From Streptoalloteichus tenebrarius (lineage in GTDB: Bacteria > Actinomycetota > Actinomycetes > Mycobacteriales > Pseudonocardiaceae), in assembly GCF_024171885.1 (NCBI RefSeq), contig NZ_JAMTCP010000002.1, positions 353,601 through 417,600 on the forward strand: DNA of 64,000 nucleotides. Reading direction: 5' to 3'. The position numbers were made by a program, and so were the translations under genes. The notes beneath the pieces are model-generated. The model was given only the letters and a program-made list of their open reading frames with translations. It ran no database searches and was not told the origin of the DNA. Shown piece after piece: positions 27,988 through 40,023 of this stretch (positions are counted from its first letter, which is position 1; the number at the start of each line of letters is the position of its first letter).

Positions 27988-28180
27988 GGCCTTCTGGTGG
28001 TCCGGGGCAGCGCCTGGGAGTCCTCTATGGACAGTCCTCCTGGCCTCGCGCGCGACTCCAGCCCTGTAGTAGGGGGACCCCCCACTTCTAGCGTCTCGCG
28101 TGAGGCCGACAGTTCTGGCTTCGAGAAGGGGCCGCGCTCGGGTGATTTCGGTGAGCGGAGGGGAAGCGGGCGTCCTGCGG
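27988..28180 (+). repeat. 193-bp direct duplication, unit 1, containing dispersed repeat copy B
   Basis: The unit runs from GGCCTTCTGGTG to GCGTCCTGCGG and is repeated at 28286-28478 with scattered substitutions. It contains copy B of the GGGGGACCCCCC repeat (core 28059-28117), preceded by CTCGCGCGCGACTCCAG and followed by GGGTGAT. This copy has a shorter interior than copies A and D. No open frame is conserved between the two units. Confidence 0.85.
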
Positions 28181-28231
28181 CACCATGCAACATCCTCACA
28201 CCTGTGCGTCACGCGCCTGACGCTCGATTTT

Positions 28232-28291
28232 GTGGTGCGCGGCCCCGTGGTGCGCGGCCCCGCGGTGCTCGGCCCCGCGATGCGCGGCCTT
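28232..28291. repeat. 15-bp tandem repeat, four copies
   Basis: GTGGTGCGCGGCCCC and variants repeat four times between the two 193-bp units, the last grading into the second unit. Confidence 0.8.
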
Positions 28292-28478
28292 CTGGTGATT
28301 CGGGCTACGCACTTGTGAGTCCTCTGTGGACAGTCGTGCTCGTCTCGCGCGCGACTTCAGGCCTGTAGTAGGGGGACCCCCCACTTCTAGCGTCTCGCGT
28401 GGGGCTGACAGTTTCGGCCTCGGCGTGGGGCCACAGGCGGGTGATCTCGGCGGGCGGAGGGAGGCGGGCGTCCTGCGG
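28286..28478 (+). repeat. 193-bp direct duplication, unit 2, containing dispersed repeat copy C
   Basis: Same length and order as the unit at 27988. Copy C of the core (28358-28417) reads CAGGCCTGTAGTAGGGGGA, then CGTCTCGCGTGGGGCTGACA, with CCCCAC/GTGGGG able to pair across it. It ends in GGGTGATCTCGG and the shared GCGTCCTGCGG. Confidence 0.85.
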
Positions 28479-28517
28479 TCCGCCCCGCCGCCCCGCCCCG
28501 CGCGGGACGCCGGGCAC

Positions 28518-28556
28518 GCCCGTGCGGCACGCGCCGAGCGCGCGTGCCGCACGGGC
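28518..28556 (-). terminator. 17-bp perfect hairpin, terminator of the carboxypeptidase gene
   Basis: GCCCGTGCGGCACGCGC (28518-28534) and its exact complement (28540-28556) surround a 5-nt loop, starting 18 bp beyond the carboxypeptidase stop. Confidence 0.75.
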
Positions 28557-28574
28557 GGGGGAGAAGACCAGCCG

Positions 28575-29903
28575 TCAGCAGGTCTTGCCGATCACGCGGG
28601 GAACGCAGTCGGCGTAGGACACCAGCAGGTCGACGGCCTTGTCGTTGCGCGCGGTCTCGCGCGGGATGACCTCGTCGGGCGGGTAGAAGCCCGACAGGCC
28701 GCTGCTGCTGCGCGGGTACATCTCGAACGTGTACGACCAGATCTTGTGCTGGCCCCACATCCAGTCGTTCACCGAGCCGTCGGTGACGTAGAGGTCACTG
28801 GACTGCTGGGGCGTGTAGCCGTTGGTCTGGGCCATCTGCCGGCCCAGGGCGCTGAACGTCCTGGCGTCGTCGGCGCTCAGGCCGGGCGCGGTGTCGTCGT
28901 AGGTGTAGCCGTACGGCCAGAGGATCAGCTCCGAGTACGTGTGGAAGTCGATGTGCGCGGTGATCTGCTGCTTGCCGCCCACGACCCGGGAGTTGACGAA
29001 GTCCCGCACGCGCGCGGTCTCCGGCGCGGAGAAGGCCGACGGGCCTCGGTAGGTCTCGCTGCTCGCGCTCCCGCTGGAGCCGCCGCAGCAGCCCCACTTG
29101 TAGCCCCAGTTCCGGTTCGGGTCGGTGCCGACCGAGCCGCCGGCCGGCTGCCGGTTCTTGCGCCAGCCCTGGTAGCGGCCGGAGGCCACGTCGTACTCGG
29201 CGCCGTCGGGGTTGACGCTGGAGATCACGTAGATCTCCCGCGTGTCCACGAACTTCTTGATCGCCGGGTCGGTGGCGTACTGGGTGGTGAACCGCTGCAC
29301 GATCCGCAGGCACATCTCCACGGTGAGGTGCTCGCGCGCGTGCTGGTTGCAGGTGAACAGCACCTCGGGCTCGTCCTCGTCGACGGCCACGTTGTCACTG
29401 ATCTTGAGCAGCCACAGGTCGCGGCCCTGGTGGGACTTGCCGACGCTGGACAGCGCCGCGATGGAGGAGTGCGAGGACGCCGTGTTCCGCAGTTCGGCGG
29501 TCAGCTCGGTGTAGTTGTGGTAGTTCGAGTCGTTGGGCGGGAAGTCGAGCGTCGTGGGCCCGTCCGCTCCGGGGACCCGCTCGACCAGCTCGGTCCGGAA
29601 GCCCGCGGCCCGGACGGCCGCCGCCTGCTCCGGCGTGGCCGTGACCGTCACCCGGTCGTTCGCCACCCCCAGAACGTCGACACCCGTGCGGGCGATGGTC
29701 GTGCGCTGCTCGGGGCTCGTGGCCCCGTGCACCTGGTAGACGGCCAGGTCGTGGGGCCGTCCCGAGTCGGCCACCGCCGTCCCCGACGACGGCGTGCCGG
29801 CCGCCCAGCGCGCGTCCGCCCCGGCCACGGAGAGCGGGACGAGCAGGGACAGGCAGGCGCCGACCGCCGCGGCGACCAGCCTGCGACGCGTGGGTAACAT
29901 CAT
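28575..29903 (-). CDS. Secreted zinc carboxypeptidase, M14 family
   Basis: A 442-residue exported metallopeptidase. The signal peptide has [20 protein letters not shown]. An activation-peptide-like region follows ([20 protein letters not shown]), then the catalytic domain: zinc ligands in [13 protein letters not shown] (HxxE) and DFHTYSEL, substrate-binding NPDGAEY and NRNWGYKWG, and the catalytic glutamate in YTFEMYPR. Two adjacent ATGs (29903 and 29900) follow GGAGG; the second has better spacing. This is the Streptomyces-type secreted carboxypeptidase T/SG class, likely extracellular protein digestion. Confidence 0.94.
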   Translation of the reverse strand: MMLPTRRRLVAAAVGACLSLLVPLSVAGADARWAAGTPSSGTAVADSGRPHDLAVYQVHGATSPEQRTTIARTGVDVLGVANDRVTVTATPEQAAAVRAAGFRTELVERVPGADGPTTLDFPPNDSNYHNYTELTAELRNTASSHSSIAALSSVGKSHQGRDLWLLKISDNVAVDEDEPEVLFTCNQHAREHLTVEMCLRIVQRFTTQYATDPAIKKFVDTREIYVISSVNPDGAEYDVASGRYQGWRKNRQPAGGSVGTDPNRNWGYKWGCCGGSSGSASSETYRGPSAFSAPETARVRDFVNSRVVGGKQQITAHIDFHTYSELILWPYGYTYDDTAPGLSADDARTFSALGRQMAQTNGYTPQQSSDLYVTDGSVNDWMWGQHKIWSYTFEMYPRSSSGLSGFYPPDEVIPRETARNDKAVDLLVSYADCVPRVIGKTC

Positions 29904-30053
29904 GCCTCCGATCGTTGACGGAGAGTCATGGCAGGGTCGTGCACGGAGAATGCGGCCCGGTCACGGTGCGTGGCAAGGGATCGCCGAATCTGCAATGACC
30001 AGGTGTTATGGCGCTCACCCACAGGAGTGGCCAAGGTGACTCCCAGCCACTGA

Positions 30054-33292
<3,239 letters not shown>

Positions 33293-33323
33293 GCCGTCCC
33301 GCGACGGCGGAAGGGGATTCTGG

Positions 33324-33479
33324 GTGGCCAAGGACTGGATCTGGATCGGGCTGTTGGCGTTGGCCGGCTTCCTCGTCGGCGGCGCCTACGTGATGTGGAA
33401 GTCGATGAAGGTCTTCGCCGGCCTGCTGGCGGTCGCGGCCGTGCTGGCCGGGGTCGGCGCGGTGCTGTGGATGATGTGA
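33324..33479 (+). CDS. Small two-helix membrane protein in the his operon
   Basis: A 51-residue protein, VAKDWIWIGLLALAGFLVGG followed by a short charged turn (WKSMK) and a second hydrophobic stretch ending AVLWMM. GTG at 33324 is preceded by GGAAGGGGA. The gap to hisB is 31 bp and transcription is the same direction, so it is likely part of the operon. The function is unknown. Short membrane proteins are seen at this place in other actinobacterial his clusters as I recall them. Confidence 0.75.
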   Translation: MAKDWIWIGLLALAGFLVGGAYVMWKSMKVFAGLLAVAAVLAGVGAVLWMM

Positions 33480-33486
33480 CGCCGCC

Positions 33487-34034
33487 TCACCGCGTCCTGG
33501 TCAGGTAGGCCGCCGGGACGCGTGGGGTGAGCCACACGCCGTTGGCGCTCACCCGGAACTCGTGCCCGGCGGCCGTCATCGCGGCGGCGTCGACCCGGAG
33601 CACCACCGGCTCGCCGCGTCGCCGGCCCACGCGGGTCGCGGTGGTGCGGTCGGCGGACAGGTGCACGTCGTGCCGGCGCACGGGGCGCGGCCCCTCGCGC
33701 AGGATGGCCGGCAGGAACCGCTCCACCGTGCCGTGGAACGGCGTCGGCGGCGGGGTGGCGACGGGGAGCCCGAGGTCGACCGGGACCGTGTGGCCCTGGT
33801 TGGCCCGGATGCGGCGTCCCGTCTCGTCAAAGGCGAAGCGGTGTTTGTCGTTGGCCGCGACCAGCTCGGCGAGCTGGTCGCGGCTCAGGCGCGTCCGTGT
33901 CGGGCCAACGCCGACAGCAGGTCGTCCACCGCGACCCAGCCGGCGGGGTCCAGGGTCAACCCGAGGCTCTCCGGCCGGTGCCGCAGGACCTGGGACAGTT
34001 GTTTCGAGACGCGGACGAGGTGGTCCTTCTCCAT
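33487..34034 (-). pseudogene. kptA: Frameshifted RNA 2'-phosphotransferase (KptA/Tpt1)
   Basis: The family removes a splice-junction 2'-phosphate from RNA with NAD. Starting at ATG 34034 the frame reads 49 residues of a normal KptA N-terminus (VSKQLSQVLRHRPESLGL, then DPAGWVAVDDLLSALARHGR) and stops at 33885-33887. The rest (LSRDQLAELVAANDKHRFAF, then RRIRANQGHTVPVDLGL to the end) continues only in the -1 frame. Restoring one base near 33888-33900 gives a normal 182-residue protein including the RxH and GH motifs. It is either a recent loss or a sequencing error. I see no slippery heptamer for programmed frameshifting. Confidence 0.85.
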
Positions 34035-34182
34035 GTCTCCCAGCGCAGCACGATGATTCCGGCCAAGCCAACGGTTTGTCGTGACGGGATCGTCGTCGAC
34101 GGCCGAGTGGGAACCAGCGTGTCGCGCGGAGCGCGTCCGTCGGTGCCGCGGTGGGCGGACAGTGGGTGGGCCGTGCGCGTGG

Positions 34183-34644
34183 TCAGATCCCGCCCTCGAC
34201 GGCAGGCTTCAGTTTCGGCGCGCCCGGCCCGTACTCCGACAGCTCGTCGTCGGGGTTCTGGAGGGCGCAGGACTTCAACGACAGGCAGCCGCAGCCGATG
34301 CAGGATGTCAGGCGGCCGCGCAGCCGGTGCAGGGCGTCGATGCGGGCGTCCAGCTCCTCCTGCCACTGCCGGGACAGCCGCGCCCAGTCGGCCTTGGTGG
34401 GTGTGCGGCCGTCGGGGAGCGCGCTCAACGCCGCCCGGATGTCCTCCAGGGACAGGCCGACCCGTTGCGCCGCCCGGATGAACGCCAGTCGCCGCAGGAC
34501 GGCGCGGGGGTAACGTCGCTGGTTGCCGCCCGTCCGCTCGGCCCGAATCAGGCCCTTCTCCTCGTAGAAGCGCAGGGCGGTGTGCGGCACGCCGCTGCGG
34601 GCGGCGACGTCGCCGATCGTGAGCAGGTCAGGCAGCTTCCCCAT
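34183..34644 (-). CDS. soxR: Redox-sensing activator SoxR (MerR family)
   Basis: A 153-residue MerR-type regulator: HTH LLTIGDVAARSGVPHTALRF with YEEKGLI, a long dimerisation helix and the [2Fe-2S] cysteine cluster in CIGCGCLSLKSC. In actinobacteria SoxR responds to redox-active compounds rather than superoxide itself. ATG 34644 was chosen because a TAGGCT -10 box lies 8 nt upstream (leaderless) and the SoxR-box-like palindrome sits just beyond it. The longer reading frame upstream would run through that box. It interrupts the his cluster on the opposite strand together with kptA. Confidence 0.94.
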   Translation of the reverse strand: MGKLPDLLTIGDVAARSGVPHTALRFYEEKGLIRAERTGGNQRRYPRAVLRRLAFIRAAQRVGLSLEDIRAALSALPDGRTPTKADWARLSRQWQEELDARIDALHRLRGRLTSCIGCGCLSLKSCALQNPDDELSEYGPGAPKLKPAVEGGI

Positions 34645-34662
34645 GGGTTCGCAGCCTACGAC

Positions 34663-34685
34663 TTGACCTCTAGTTAGGTCGAGGT
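34663..34685. promoter_or_regulatory. SoxR box
   Basis: CCTCTAGTTAGGTCGAGG (34667-34684) matches 14 of 18 positions of the E. coli soxS box CCTCAAGTTAACTTGAGG, and TTGACC lies just left. It overlaps the promoter of soxR itself, so autoregulation is likely. No clear second SoxR target is on the right side. Confidence 0.7.
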
Positions 34686-34693
34686 TGCACGCT

Positions 34694-34843
34694 GTGGCGG
34701 TGATCGCGAGAACGAGGCGCCCCGAGGCCGCCGAGGCCGAGGGTGCCGGCCACGAGGTCCCGCCGTCGCTGACGCGTCGGATGACCGGCGTCACACGGCA
34801 CGGCGTCGCGGCCGCTTCCGTTCTCGCGCACTTCCCGTCCTGA
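34694..34843 (+). CDS. Doubtful short ORF beside the SoxR box
   Basis: GTG starts 9 bp after the SoxR box and gives 49 residues, ending RRMTGVTRHGVAAASVLAHF and PS before TGA. A SoxR-controlled gene would be expected here, but the product resembles nothing I know, no Shine-Dalgarno sequence is present, and G/C at third positions is ordinary. It may be a decayed target gene or chance. The remaining DNA to hisH holds only the short tandem repeat at 35001. Confidence 0.15.
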   Translation: MAVIARTRRPEAAEAEGAGHEVPPSLTRRMTGVTRHGVAAASVLAHFPS

Positions 34844-35000
34844 CCGCCCATCACCACCACGGACCGCACGCCGTCGGCAACCGCCAAGGGGAATAACCAG
34901 TCCCGCTCCGACACACCCCAACACCGGTTGCCGGCGGCGTGCCCTTGTCACCTCGGGCGCGCCAGGACACTCAGATCGCAGGCGGACGAAATCGCCGCCG

Positions 35001-35042
35001 GCGGACACCGCCCGGCGGACACTGCCCGACGGACACTGCCCG
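35001..35042. repeat. 14-bp tandem repeat, three copies
   Basis: GCGGACACCGCCCG, GCGGACACTGCCCG and ACGGACACTGCCCG are adjacent in the gap before hisH. Confidence 0.8.
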
Positions 35043-35096
35043 ACGGAGGCGCGCGGCGCTTCCTCGATCCACTTCGGCGCGCGCTAGCCTGGTCAG

Positions 35097-35729
35097 GTGG
35101 CCCGTGTCGTCGTACTGGACTATGGATCCGGCAACCTCCGCTCCGCCGAGCGCGCGCTGCGCCGTGTCGGCGCGGACGTCGAGGTGACGGCGGACCATCG
35201 CGCGGCGCTCGCCGCCGACGGCCTGGTGGTGCCCGGTGTGGGCGCGTTCGCCGCCTGCATGACCGGGCTGCGCGCGGTGCGCGGCGAGCGGATCATCGGC
35301 GAACGCCTCGCCGGCGGCCGGCCGGTGCTCGGCATCTGCGTCGGCATGCAGATCCTGTTCGAGCGGGGCGTGGAGCACGACATCGAGGCCGAGGGCTGCG
35401 GCGAGTGGCCGGGCACGGTCGAGCGCCTGCGCGCCGACGTGCTGCCCCACATGGGTTGGAACACCGTCCGCGCGCCCGCCGGGTCGACGTTGTTCGCCGG
35501 CCTCGACGCGGACACCCGCTTCTACTTCGTCCACTCCTACGCCGCGCGGCGGTGGGAGCTGGAGACCAACCCGCCGTTCAGCCCGCCGCTGGTGACCTGG
35601 GCGCGCCACGGCGAGGACTTCGTCGCCGCCGTGGAGAACGGCCCGCTGTCGGCCACCCAGTTCCACCCGGAGAAGTCCGGGGACGCCGGCGCGCACCTGC
35701 TCGGCAACTGGATCAAGTCCCTGGGCTGA
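35097..35729 (+). CDS. hisH: Imidazole glycerol phosphate synthase glutaminase subunit (HisH)
   Basis: A class I glutamine amidotransferase of 210 residues that feeds ammonia to HisF. The N-terminal [18 protein letters not shown], the nucleophile cysteine in [11 protein letters not shown] and the His/Glu pair in TQFHPEKSG complete the triad. TAGCCT (35085-35090), 6 nt before the GTG, suggests that transcription restarts here as a leaderless mRNA after the kptA/soxR interruption. Confidence 0.96.
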   Translation: MARVVVLDYGSGNLRSAERALRRVGADVEVTADHRAALAADGLVVPGVGAFAACMTGLRAVRGERIIGERLAGGRPVLGICVGMQILFERGVEHDIEAEGCGEWPGTVERLRADVLPHMGWNTVRAPAGSTLFAGLDADTRFYFVHSYAARRWELETNPPFSPPLVTWARHGEDFVAAVENGPLSATQFHPEKSGDAGAHLLGNWIKSLG

Positions 35730-35753
35730 GCCCCGGCCGGCGCCACGCGTGGC

Positions 35754-35809
35754 GGTTCACCGGACAGGGTTCACTGGACAGAGTTCACCGGACAGGATTC
35801 ACCGGACAG
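35754..35809. repeat. 14-bp tandem repeat, four copies
   Basis: GGTTCACCGGACAG and three near-identical units lie between hisH and hisA. Confidence 0.85.
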
Positions 35810-35877
35810 GGGGGAGGCGGCGTGACGTGGGCGGACCCTGGCGGCCTCCCAGCCGGTGGACCGCCTAGGGTGGTGCC

Positions 35878-36615
35878 GTGACGTTCACGCTGCTCCCCGC
35901 GGTCGACGTGGCCGACGGCAAGGCCGTTCGCCTGGTGCAGGGCGAGGCCGGGACCGAGACCTCCTACGGCGACCCGGTGGCGGCCGCCCTCGCCTGGCAG
36001 GAGGGCGGCGCCGAGTGGATCCATCTGGTCGACCTGGACGCGGCCTTCGGCCGCGGGTCCAACCGCGACCTGCTGGCCGACGTGGTCGGCCGGCTCGACG
36101 TGCGGGTCGAGCTGTCCGGTGGCATCCGCGACGACGAGTCGCTCAGGGCGGCGCTGGCCACCGGCTGCGCCAGGGTGAACCTGGGCACGGCGGCGCTGGA
36201 GGACCCCGCGTGGTGCGCGCGGGCGATCGCCGAGCACGGCGAGCGCGTGGCGGTGGGCCTGGACGTGCGGATCACCGCCGAGGGGCACCGCCTGGCGGCC
36301 AGGGGCTGGACCTCGGACGGCGGCGACCTGTGGGAGGTGCTGGAGCGCCTGGACCGCGACGGGTGCGCCCGCTACGTCGTCACCGACGTGAGCAAGGACG
36401 GCACGCTGCGCGGCCCGAACGTGGAGCTGCTGCGGGAGGTCTGCGCGCGCACCGACGCCCCGGTGGTCGCCTCCGGTGGTGTGTCCAGTGTGGACGATCT
36501 GAGGGCGCTGGCCGAGCTGGCTCCGCTGGGCGTGGAGGGCGCGATCGTGGGCAAGGCCCTGTACGCGGGCGCCTTCACGCTGCCGGAGGCCCTGGCGGCC
36601 GTGCGCGCGCTCTGA
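35878..36615 (+). CDS. priA: Phosphoribosyl isomerase A (HisA, probably bifunctional HisA/TrpF)
   Basis: A 245-residue (beta/alpha)8 barrel with the N-terminal catalytic aspartate in [33 protein letters not shown] and the second acidic residue in [16 protein letters not shown]. In actinobacteria lacking trpF this enzyme also isomerises phosphoribosylanthranilate. All other trp genes are 4-10 kb away and trpF is absent, which supports that role. TAGGGT (35866-35871) 6 nt before the GTG indicates a separate leaderless transcript. Confidence 0.95.
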   Translation: MTFTLLPAVDVADGKAVRLVQGEAGTETSYGDPVAAALAWQEGGAEWIHLVDLDAAFGRGSNRDLLADVVGRLDVRVELSGGIRDDESLRAALATGCARVNLGTAALEDPAWCARAIAEHGERVAVGLDVRITAEGHRLAARGWTSDGGDLWEVLERLDRDGCARYVVTDVSKDGTLRGPNVELLREVCARTDAPVVASGGVSSVDDLRALAELAPLGVEGAIVGKALYAGAFTLPEALAAVRAL

Positions 36616-36684
36616 CCCCTGGTCCACTGTGGACGCCCGGTCGGGTGGACCGGCCGGCGTTCCCCGATCCTGTCGATGATCGTC

Positions 36685-36719
36685 AACCCGTCGTGCGCGG
36701 ACCCCGCGCACGACGGGTT
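36685..36719 (+). terminator. Terminator after hisA
   Basis: The perfect 16-bp arms AACCCGTCGTGCGCGG and CCGCGCACGACGGGTT surround a 3-nt loop, and CTCGTG follows. It is 70 bp after the hisA stop and separates hisA from hisF transcription. Confidence 0.8.
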
Positions 36720-36883
36720 CTCGTGTCTCCGGCCGTGTGTCGCCGTCCTGGCGCGGACGCCCACCAGGAACGCGCGGAACTCGGTGAGGCGTCTTCTGGC
36801 CCCGGCTGAGGGTGATCGCGGGATCTCGCCCAGGGATCGACTTCGGCGGCTCGCGACCCGAGGGGCCGAGTGGATCACCGAGC

Positions 36884-37015
36884 CTCGCGCGCGACTCCAG
36901 GCCTGTAGTAGGGGGACCCCCCTTTTTCAACGTCTCACGGGGGTCTGACAGTTCGGCGTGTTCCGGTGTCGCTCTGCCGGGTGGAGTGGGGGTGGACCAC
37001 TGGAGCGGGTGATCG
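36884..37015 (+). repeat. Dispersed GGGGGACCCCCC repeat, copy D
   Basis: It begins with CTCGCGCGCGACTCCAG, shared with copies B and C. The core 36898-36957 has GACCCCCC...GGGGGTC able to pair. It then shares GTCGCTCTGCCGGGTGGA with copy A and ends in GGGTGATC. It lies in the hisA-hisF gap and so combines features of the A type and the B/C type. Confidence 0.8.
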
Positions 37016-37148
37016 GGTCCCGCGCCGGCGGGTCCGGCCACTGTGGATCTTCGGTGGCGCAGGTCCCGGCGGTTGCCCGCCGCGCGGGGGCGGGCCGGGA
37101 GGGGGCGACACCCGTCGGGGCGCGACAACGAGGCCGTAGGCTGGGGGT

Positions 37149-37922
37149 ATGGCGGTCGCCGTACGTGTCATCCCCTGCCTCGACGTCGACCAGGGGCGGG
37201 TGGTCAAGGGCGTCAACTTCACGAACCTGGTCGACGCGGGAGATCCCGTGGAGCTGGCGCGCGCCTACGACGCGGAGGGCGCCGACGAGCTGACCTTCCT
37301 CGACGTGACCGCGTCGTCCTCGGACAGGGAGACGACCTTCGACGTGGTGCGCCGCACCGCCGAGCAGGTGTTCATCCCGCTCACCGTGGGCGGCGGGGTG
37401 CGCAGCACCGACGACGTGGACCGCCTGCTGCGGGCCGGCGCGGACAAGGTGAGCCTCAACACGGCCGCCATCGCCCGGCCGGAGCTGCTGCGGGAGGCGT
37501 CGCAGCGGTTCGGCGCCCAGTGCGTCGTGCTGTCGGTCGACGCGCGCCGGGTGCCGGAGGGTGAGCGGCCGACGCCGTCGGGGTTCGAGGTCACCACGCA
37601 CGGCGGCCGGCGCGGCACCGGCATCGACGCGGTCGAGTGGGCGGCGCGCGGCCAGGAGCTGGGCGTGGGCGAGATCCTGCTCAACTCCATGGACGCCGAC
37701 GGCACCAAGGCCGGCTTCGACCTGGAGATGCTGCGCAGGGTCAGGGCGGTCGTGGACGTGCCGTTGATCGCCAGCGGCGGCGCGGGCGCGCTGGAGCACT
37801 TCGCGCCGGCTGTCGAGGTCGGCGCGGACGCGGTGCTCGCGGCCAGCGTGTTCCACTTCGGACAGCTCAGGATCGGCGAGGTCAAGGACTCCCTGCGGGC
37901 GGCCGGGGTGGAGGTTCGGTGA
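37149..37922 (+). CDS. hisF: Imidazole glycerol phosphate synthase cyclase subunit (HisF)
   Basis: A 257-residue barrel that closes the imidazole ring with ammonia from HisH. Catalytic aspartates are in [19 protein letters not shown] and in [15 protein letters not shown]. Other markers are [11 protein letters not shown] and [19 protein letters not shown] at 37137-37142 lies 6 nt before the ATG. Its stop overlaps the next start. Confidence 0.97.
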   Translation: MAVAVRVIPCLDVDQGRVVKGVNFTNLVDAGDPVELARAYDAEGADELTFLDVTASSSDRETTFDVVRRTAEQVFIPLTVGGGVRSTDDVDRLLRAGADKVSLNTAAIARPELLREASQRFGAQCVVLSVDARRVPEGERPTPSGFEVTTHGGRRGTGIDAVEWAARGQELGVGEILLNSMDADGTKAGFDLEMLRRVRAVVDVPLIASGGAGALEHFAPAVEVGADAVLAASVFHFGQLRIGEVKDSLRAAGVEVR

Positions 37923-38305
37923 GCCGGCTGTCCGGCTCCCCGCTGGAACTGCGGGTGGCCGGGGCGCTGCTGGCCGCCGCGGGTCTGGTGTTCCTCGCGC
38001 TGGGCGTGGGGCGGTGGGCCGCCGAGGGCGGGGCGGACGTCGTCGCCCTGCCCGCCGTGCTGGCCGCGCTCGGCGTCGGCGCGGGTGTGGCCGTGCTGAC
38101 CGGGCGCCGCGCCGCCCGGATCGTCGGGATGGTGGTCGCCACCGTCGCGAGCGTGCTGCACCTGCTGCTGGCGCTCGGCGGCGGGGCGTGGTGGGCCCGC
38201 CTGCTGTCCGGTGTGCTCGCGGCGTCCCAGGTGTACGTGTTCGTGTTGCTCAACACCCGTCCCGCGCGGGACGGGGCGGACCACGAGGAGATGGGGGCCC
38301 GGTGA
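37919..38305 (+). CDS. Hypothetical membrane protein between hisF and hisI
   Basis: A 128-residue protein with four hydrophobic segments ([74 protein letters not shown]) and a short charged C-terminus. It overlaps hisF by 4 bp and hisI by 4 bp, so it is firmly inside the operon. I do not recognise a family. A role in histidine synthesis is not evident. Confidence 0.82.
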   Translation: MSRLSGSPLELRVAGALLAAAGLVFLALGVGRWAAEGGADVVALPAVLAALGVGAGVAVLTGRRAARIVGMVVATVASVLHLLLALGGGAWWARLLSGVLAASQVYVFVLLNTRPARDGADHEEMGAR

Positions 38306-38727
38306 GCGGTCCTGGTCTGGACCCGGCGATCGCCGGTCGGCTCAAGCGCACGGCCGACGGTCTGGTGTGCGCGGTGGCGCAGCAGCGCGGCACCGGCGAG
38401 GTCCTGATGGTGGCCTGGATGGACGACGAGGCGTTGCGGCGCACGTTGACGACGCGCCGCGCCACGTACTACTCGCGGTCCCGCCAGAGTTACTGGGTGA
38501 AGGGGGAGACCTCCGGCCACACCCAGTACGTGCACGAGGTGCGCCTGGACTGTGACGGCGACACGCTGCTGCTGGTCGTCGACCAGGTCGGCGCGGCCTG
38601 TCACACGGGGACGCGGACGTGTTTCGACACCGACGTCCTGCTGTCCGCCGAGTCGGGGACCGAGGCGGAGAAATCGGCACTGACCAGCGATGACGCCGCT
38701 GGCGGCACCCCCGTTTTGGATTCCTGA
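38302..38727 (+). CDS. hisI: Phosphoribosyl-AMP cyclohydrolase (HisI)
   Basis: A 141-residue zinc enzyme without the HisE pyrophosphohydrolase domain. Family motifs are [51 protein letters not shown] and the zinc cysteines in [12 protein letters not shown]. The ~25-residue C-terminal tail is poorly conserved. The initiator tRNA gene follows 29 bp later. Confidence 0.96.
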   Translation: MSGPGLDPAIAGRLKRTADGLVCAVAQQRGTGEVLMVAWMDDEALRRTLTTRRATYYSRSRQSYWVKGETSGHTQYVHEVRLDCDGDTLLLVVDQVGAACHTGTRTCFDTDVLLSAESGTEAEKSALTSDDAAGGTPVLDS

Positions 38728-38756
38728 ACCGGCTCGTGTAGTGTTCTCCATGTCAA

Positions 38757-38830
38757 CGCGGGGTGGAGCAGCTCGGTAGCTCGCTGGGCTCATAACCCAG
38801 AGGTCGCAGGTTCGAATCCTGTCCCCGCTA
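38757..38830 (+). tRNA. Initiator tRNA-fMet (anticodon CAT)
   Basis: This 74-nt gene folds as a cloverleaf: acceptor CGCGGGG...CCCCGCT, D-arm GAGCAGCTCGGTAGCTC, anticodon arm CTGGGCTCATAACCCAG and T-arm CAGGTTCGAATCCTG. The unpaired first position (C1 against T72) and the three G:C pairs GGG/CCC below the anticodon loop are initiator hallmarks. The 3' CCA is not encoded. Confidence 0.97.
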
Positions 38831-38836
38831 CTACAC

Positions 38837-38873
38837 GAGAGGGCCGCCGGATCATCGATCCGGCGGCCCTCTC
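38837..38873 (+). terminator. Terminator after tRNA-fMet
   Basis: Perfect 17-bp arms GAGAGGGCCGCCGGATC and its complement flank a 3-nt loop, 6 bp after the tRNA. Confidence 0.85.
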
Positions 38874-38893
38874 GGTGTGCGCCCTCCCCGGCC

Positions 38894-39754
38894 TCACCCG
38901 TCGGACGGCCCGGCGCCGGCGGTCCCGATGTCGCCGGTGAGGTAGCGCTGGAGGTTCGGGGCCATCGCGGCGACCACCGTCTCGATGTCGGCGGACGCGA
39001 GCGGTTCCAGCCTCAGCACGTAGCGGGCCATGCCCAGTCCGACGATCTGGCTGCCGCACAGCGTGGCCCGCAGCTCGCCCCGGTCCATGCCCAGTTCGGC
39101 GATCACGCGGGCGAAGACCTTGCGGACGAACACCTCCCGCAACGCCGTGGCGGCCATCTCGGTGCCGGCGACGCTGCGGACCAACGCCGTGAACTGACCG
39201 CCGCCGGTGTTGTCCCACACCGTGAGGAAGGTGCGGACCATGCGTTCCCCGACCGACTCCGCCGGGCCGGCCAGCAGGCGCTGGATGATCTCGCTGGGGC
39301 GGATCGGCAGTCGGATGACCGAGGCCGTGAACAGCCCCTCCTTGCCGCCGAACCAGTGGTTGACCATGGCGGGGTCCACGCCGGCCCTGCGGGCGATCGC
39401 CCGCACGGTCGCGCCGTCGAACCCCTGCTCGATGAACTCGGCCCTGGCGGCGTCGAGCAGGGCGGCGCGCGTGTCCTCCCCGGCCGGGCGGCGTCCCCGT
39501 CGGCGGGGACGCGCCCCGTCCGTCGTCGCGCCAGCCGCTCCGTCAGGCGCCCTGTCGGCTGGTCCGCCCGCGGTCGCGTCGGTCGCCCCGACGTGGTTGT
39601 GCCCCGCCGCGCCCGCGCCCGCGCCCCCGCCGCGGCCGCGGTCGGTCGCTGGCTCCCGTACCCCGGGCTGCCCCGCCTCGTCGTGTCCGTCCACCGCGTC
39701 GTTCCGCGCGTCGCCCGTCCAGGGGACGTCGCCGTGCTCAGCGCCTCCAACCAC
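38894..39754 (-). CDS. TetR-family regulator with a long low-complexity N-terminus
   Basis: The conserved part begins about 80 residues in: HTH TRAALLDAARAEFIEQGFDG, then IARRAGVDPAMVNHWFGGKE, followed by a helical ligand domain of the kind common in Streptomyces TetR proteins (FLTVWDNTGGGQFTALVRSV). The preceding region is Gly/Ala/Asp-rich and unlike a folded domain. The start is uncertain: the GTG at 39754 has GGAG 11 bp upstream, while the frame stays open to a TTG at 39853. The target is unknown; the nearest divergent gene is trpE, ~270 bp away. Confidence 0.82.
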   Translation of the reverse strand: MVGGAEHGDVPWTGDARNDAVDGHDEAGQPGVREPATDRGRGGGAGAGAAGHNHVGATDATAGGPADRAPDGAAGATTDGARPRRRGRRPAGEDTRAALLDAARAEFIEQGFDGATVRAIARRAGVDPAMVNHWFGGKEGLFTASVIRLPIRPSEIIQRLLAGPAESVGERMVRTFLTVWDNTGGGQFTALVRSVAGTEMAATALREVFVRKVFARVIAELGMDRGELRATLCGSQIVGLGMARYVLRLEPLASADIETVVAAMAPNLQRYLTGDIGTAGAGPSDG

Positions 39755-40023
39755 GTTGTCATCATCTCCGGTGAACGCGCGGCTTCCGTGGGAGCAGGGG
39801 CTGGCGGCGCGGCGCGCTCCTGCCCGCCAGGTGTGGGCGTTCGCCCTTTTCAACAGGGAATGAAAAGGTAGGTCGTCGAATCGGGCGCGGTCAACGCCGG
39901 CCGCCAGCCCGAGCCTCCCCGTCGGGTCCCGTGGGTTCCCCGTCCGTTCCAGTTCGTGGGAAGCGGGCTCCCAACCCGGGGCCTGCCGCCGACGGGTGAC
40001 CCTGGGTCGGCAGAATGGCCCGC

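Noticed and set aside
28232..28291. 15-bp repeats considered as a coding repeat protein
   Set aside because: No start, ribosome site or conserved frame. The region sits between two non-coding duplicates.
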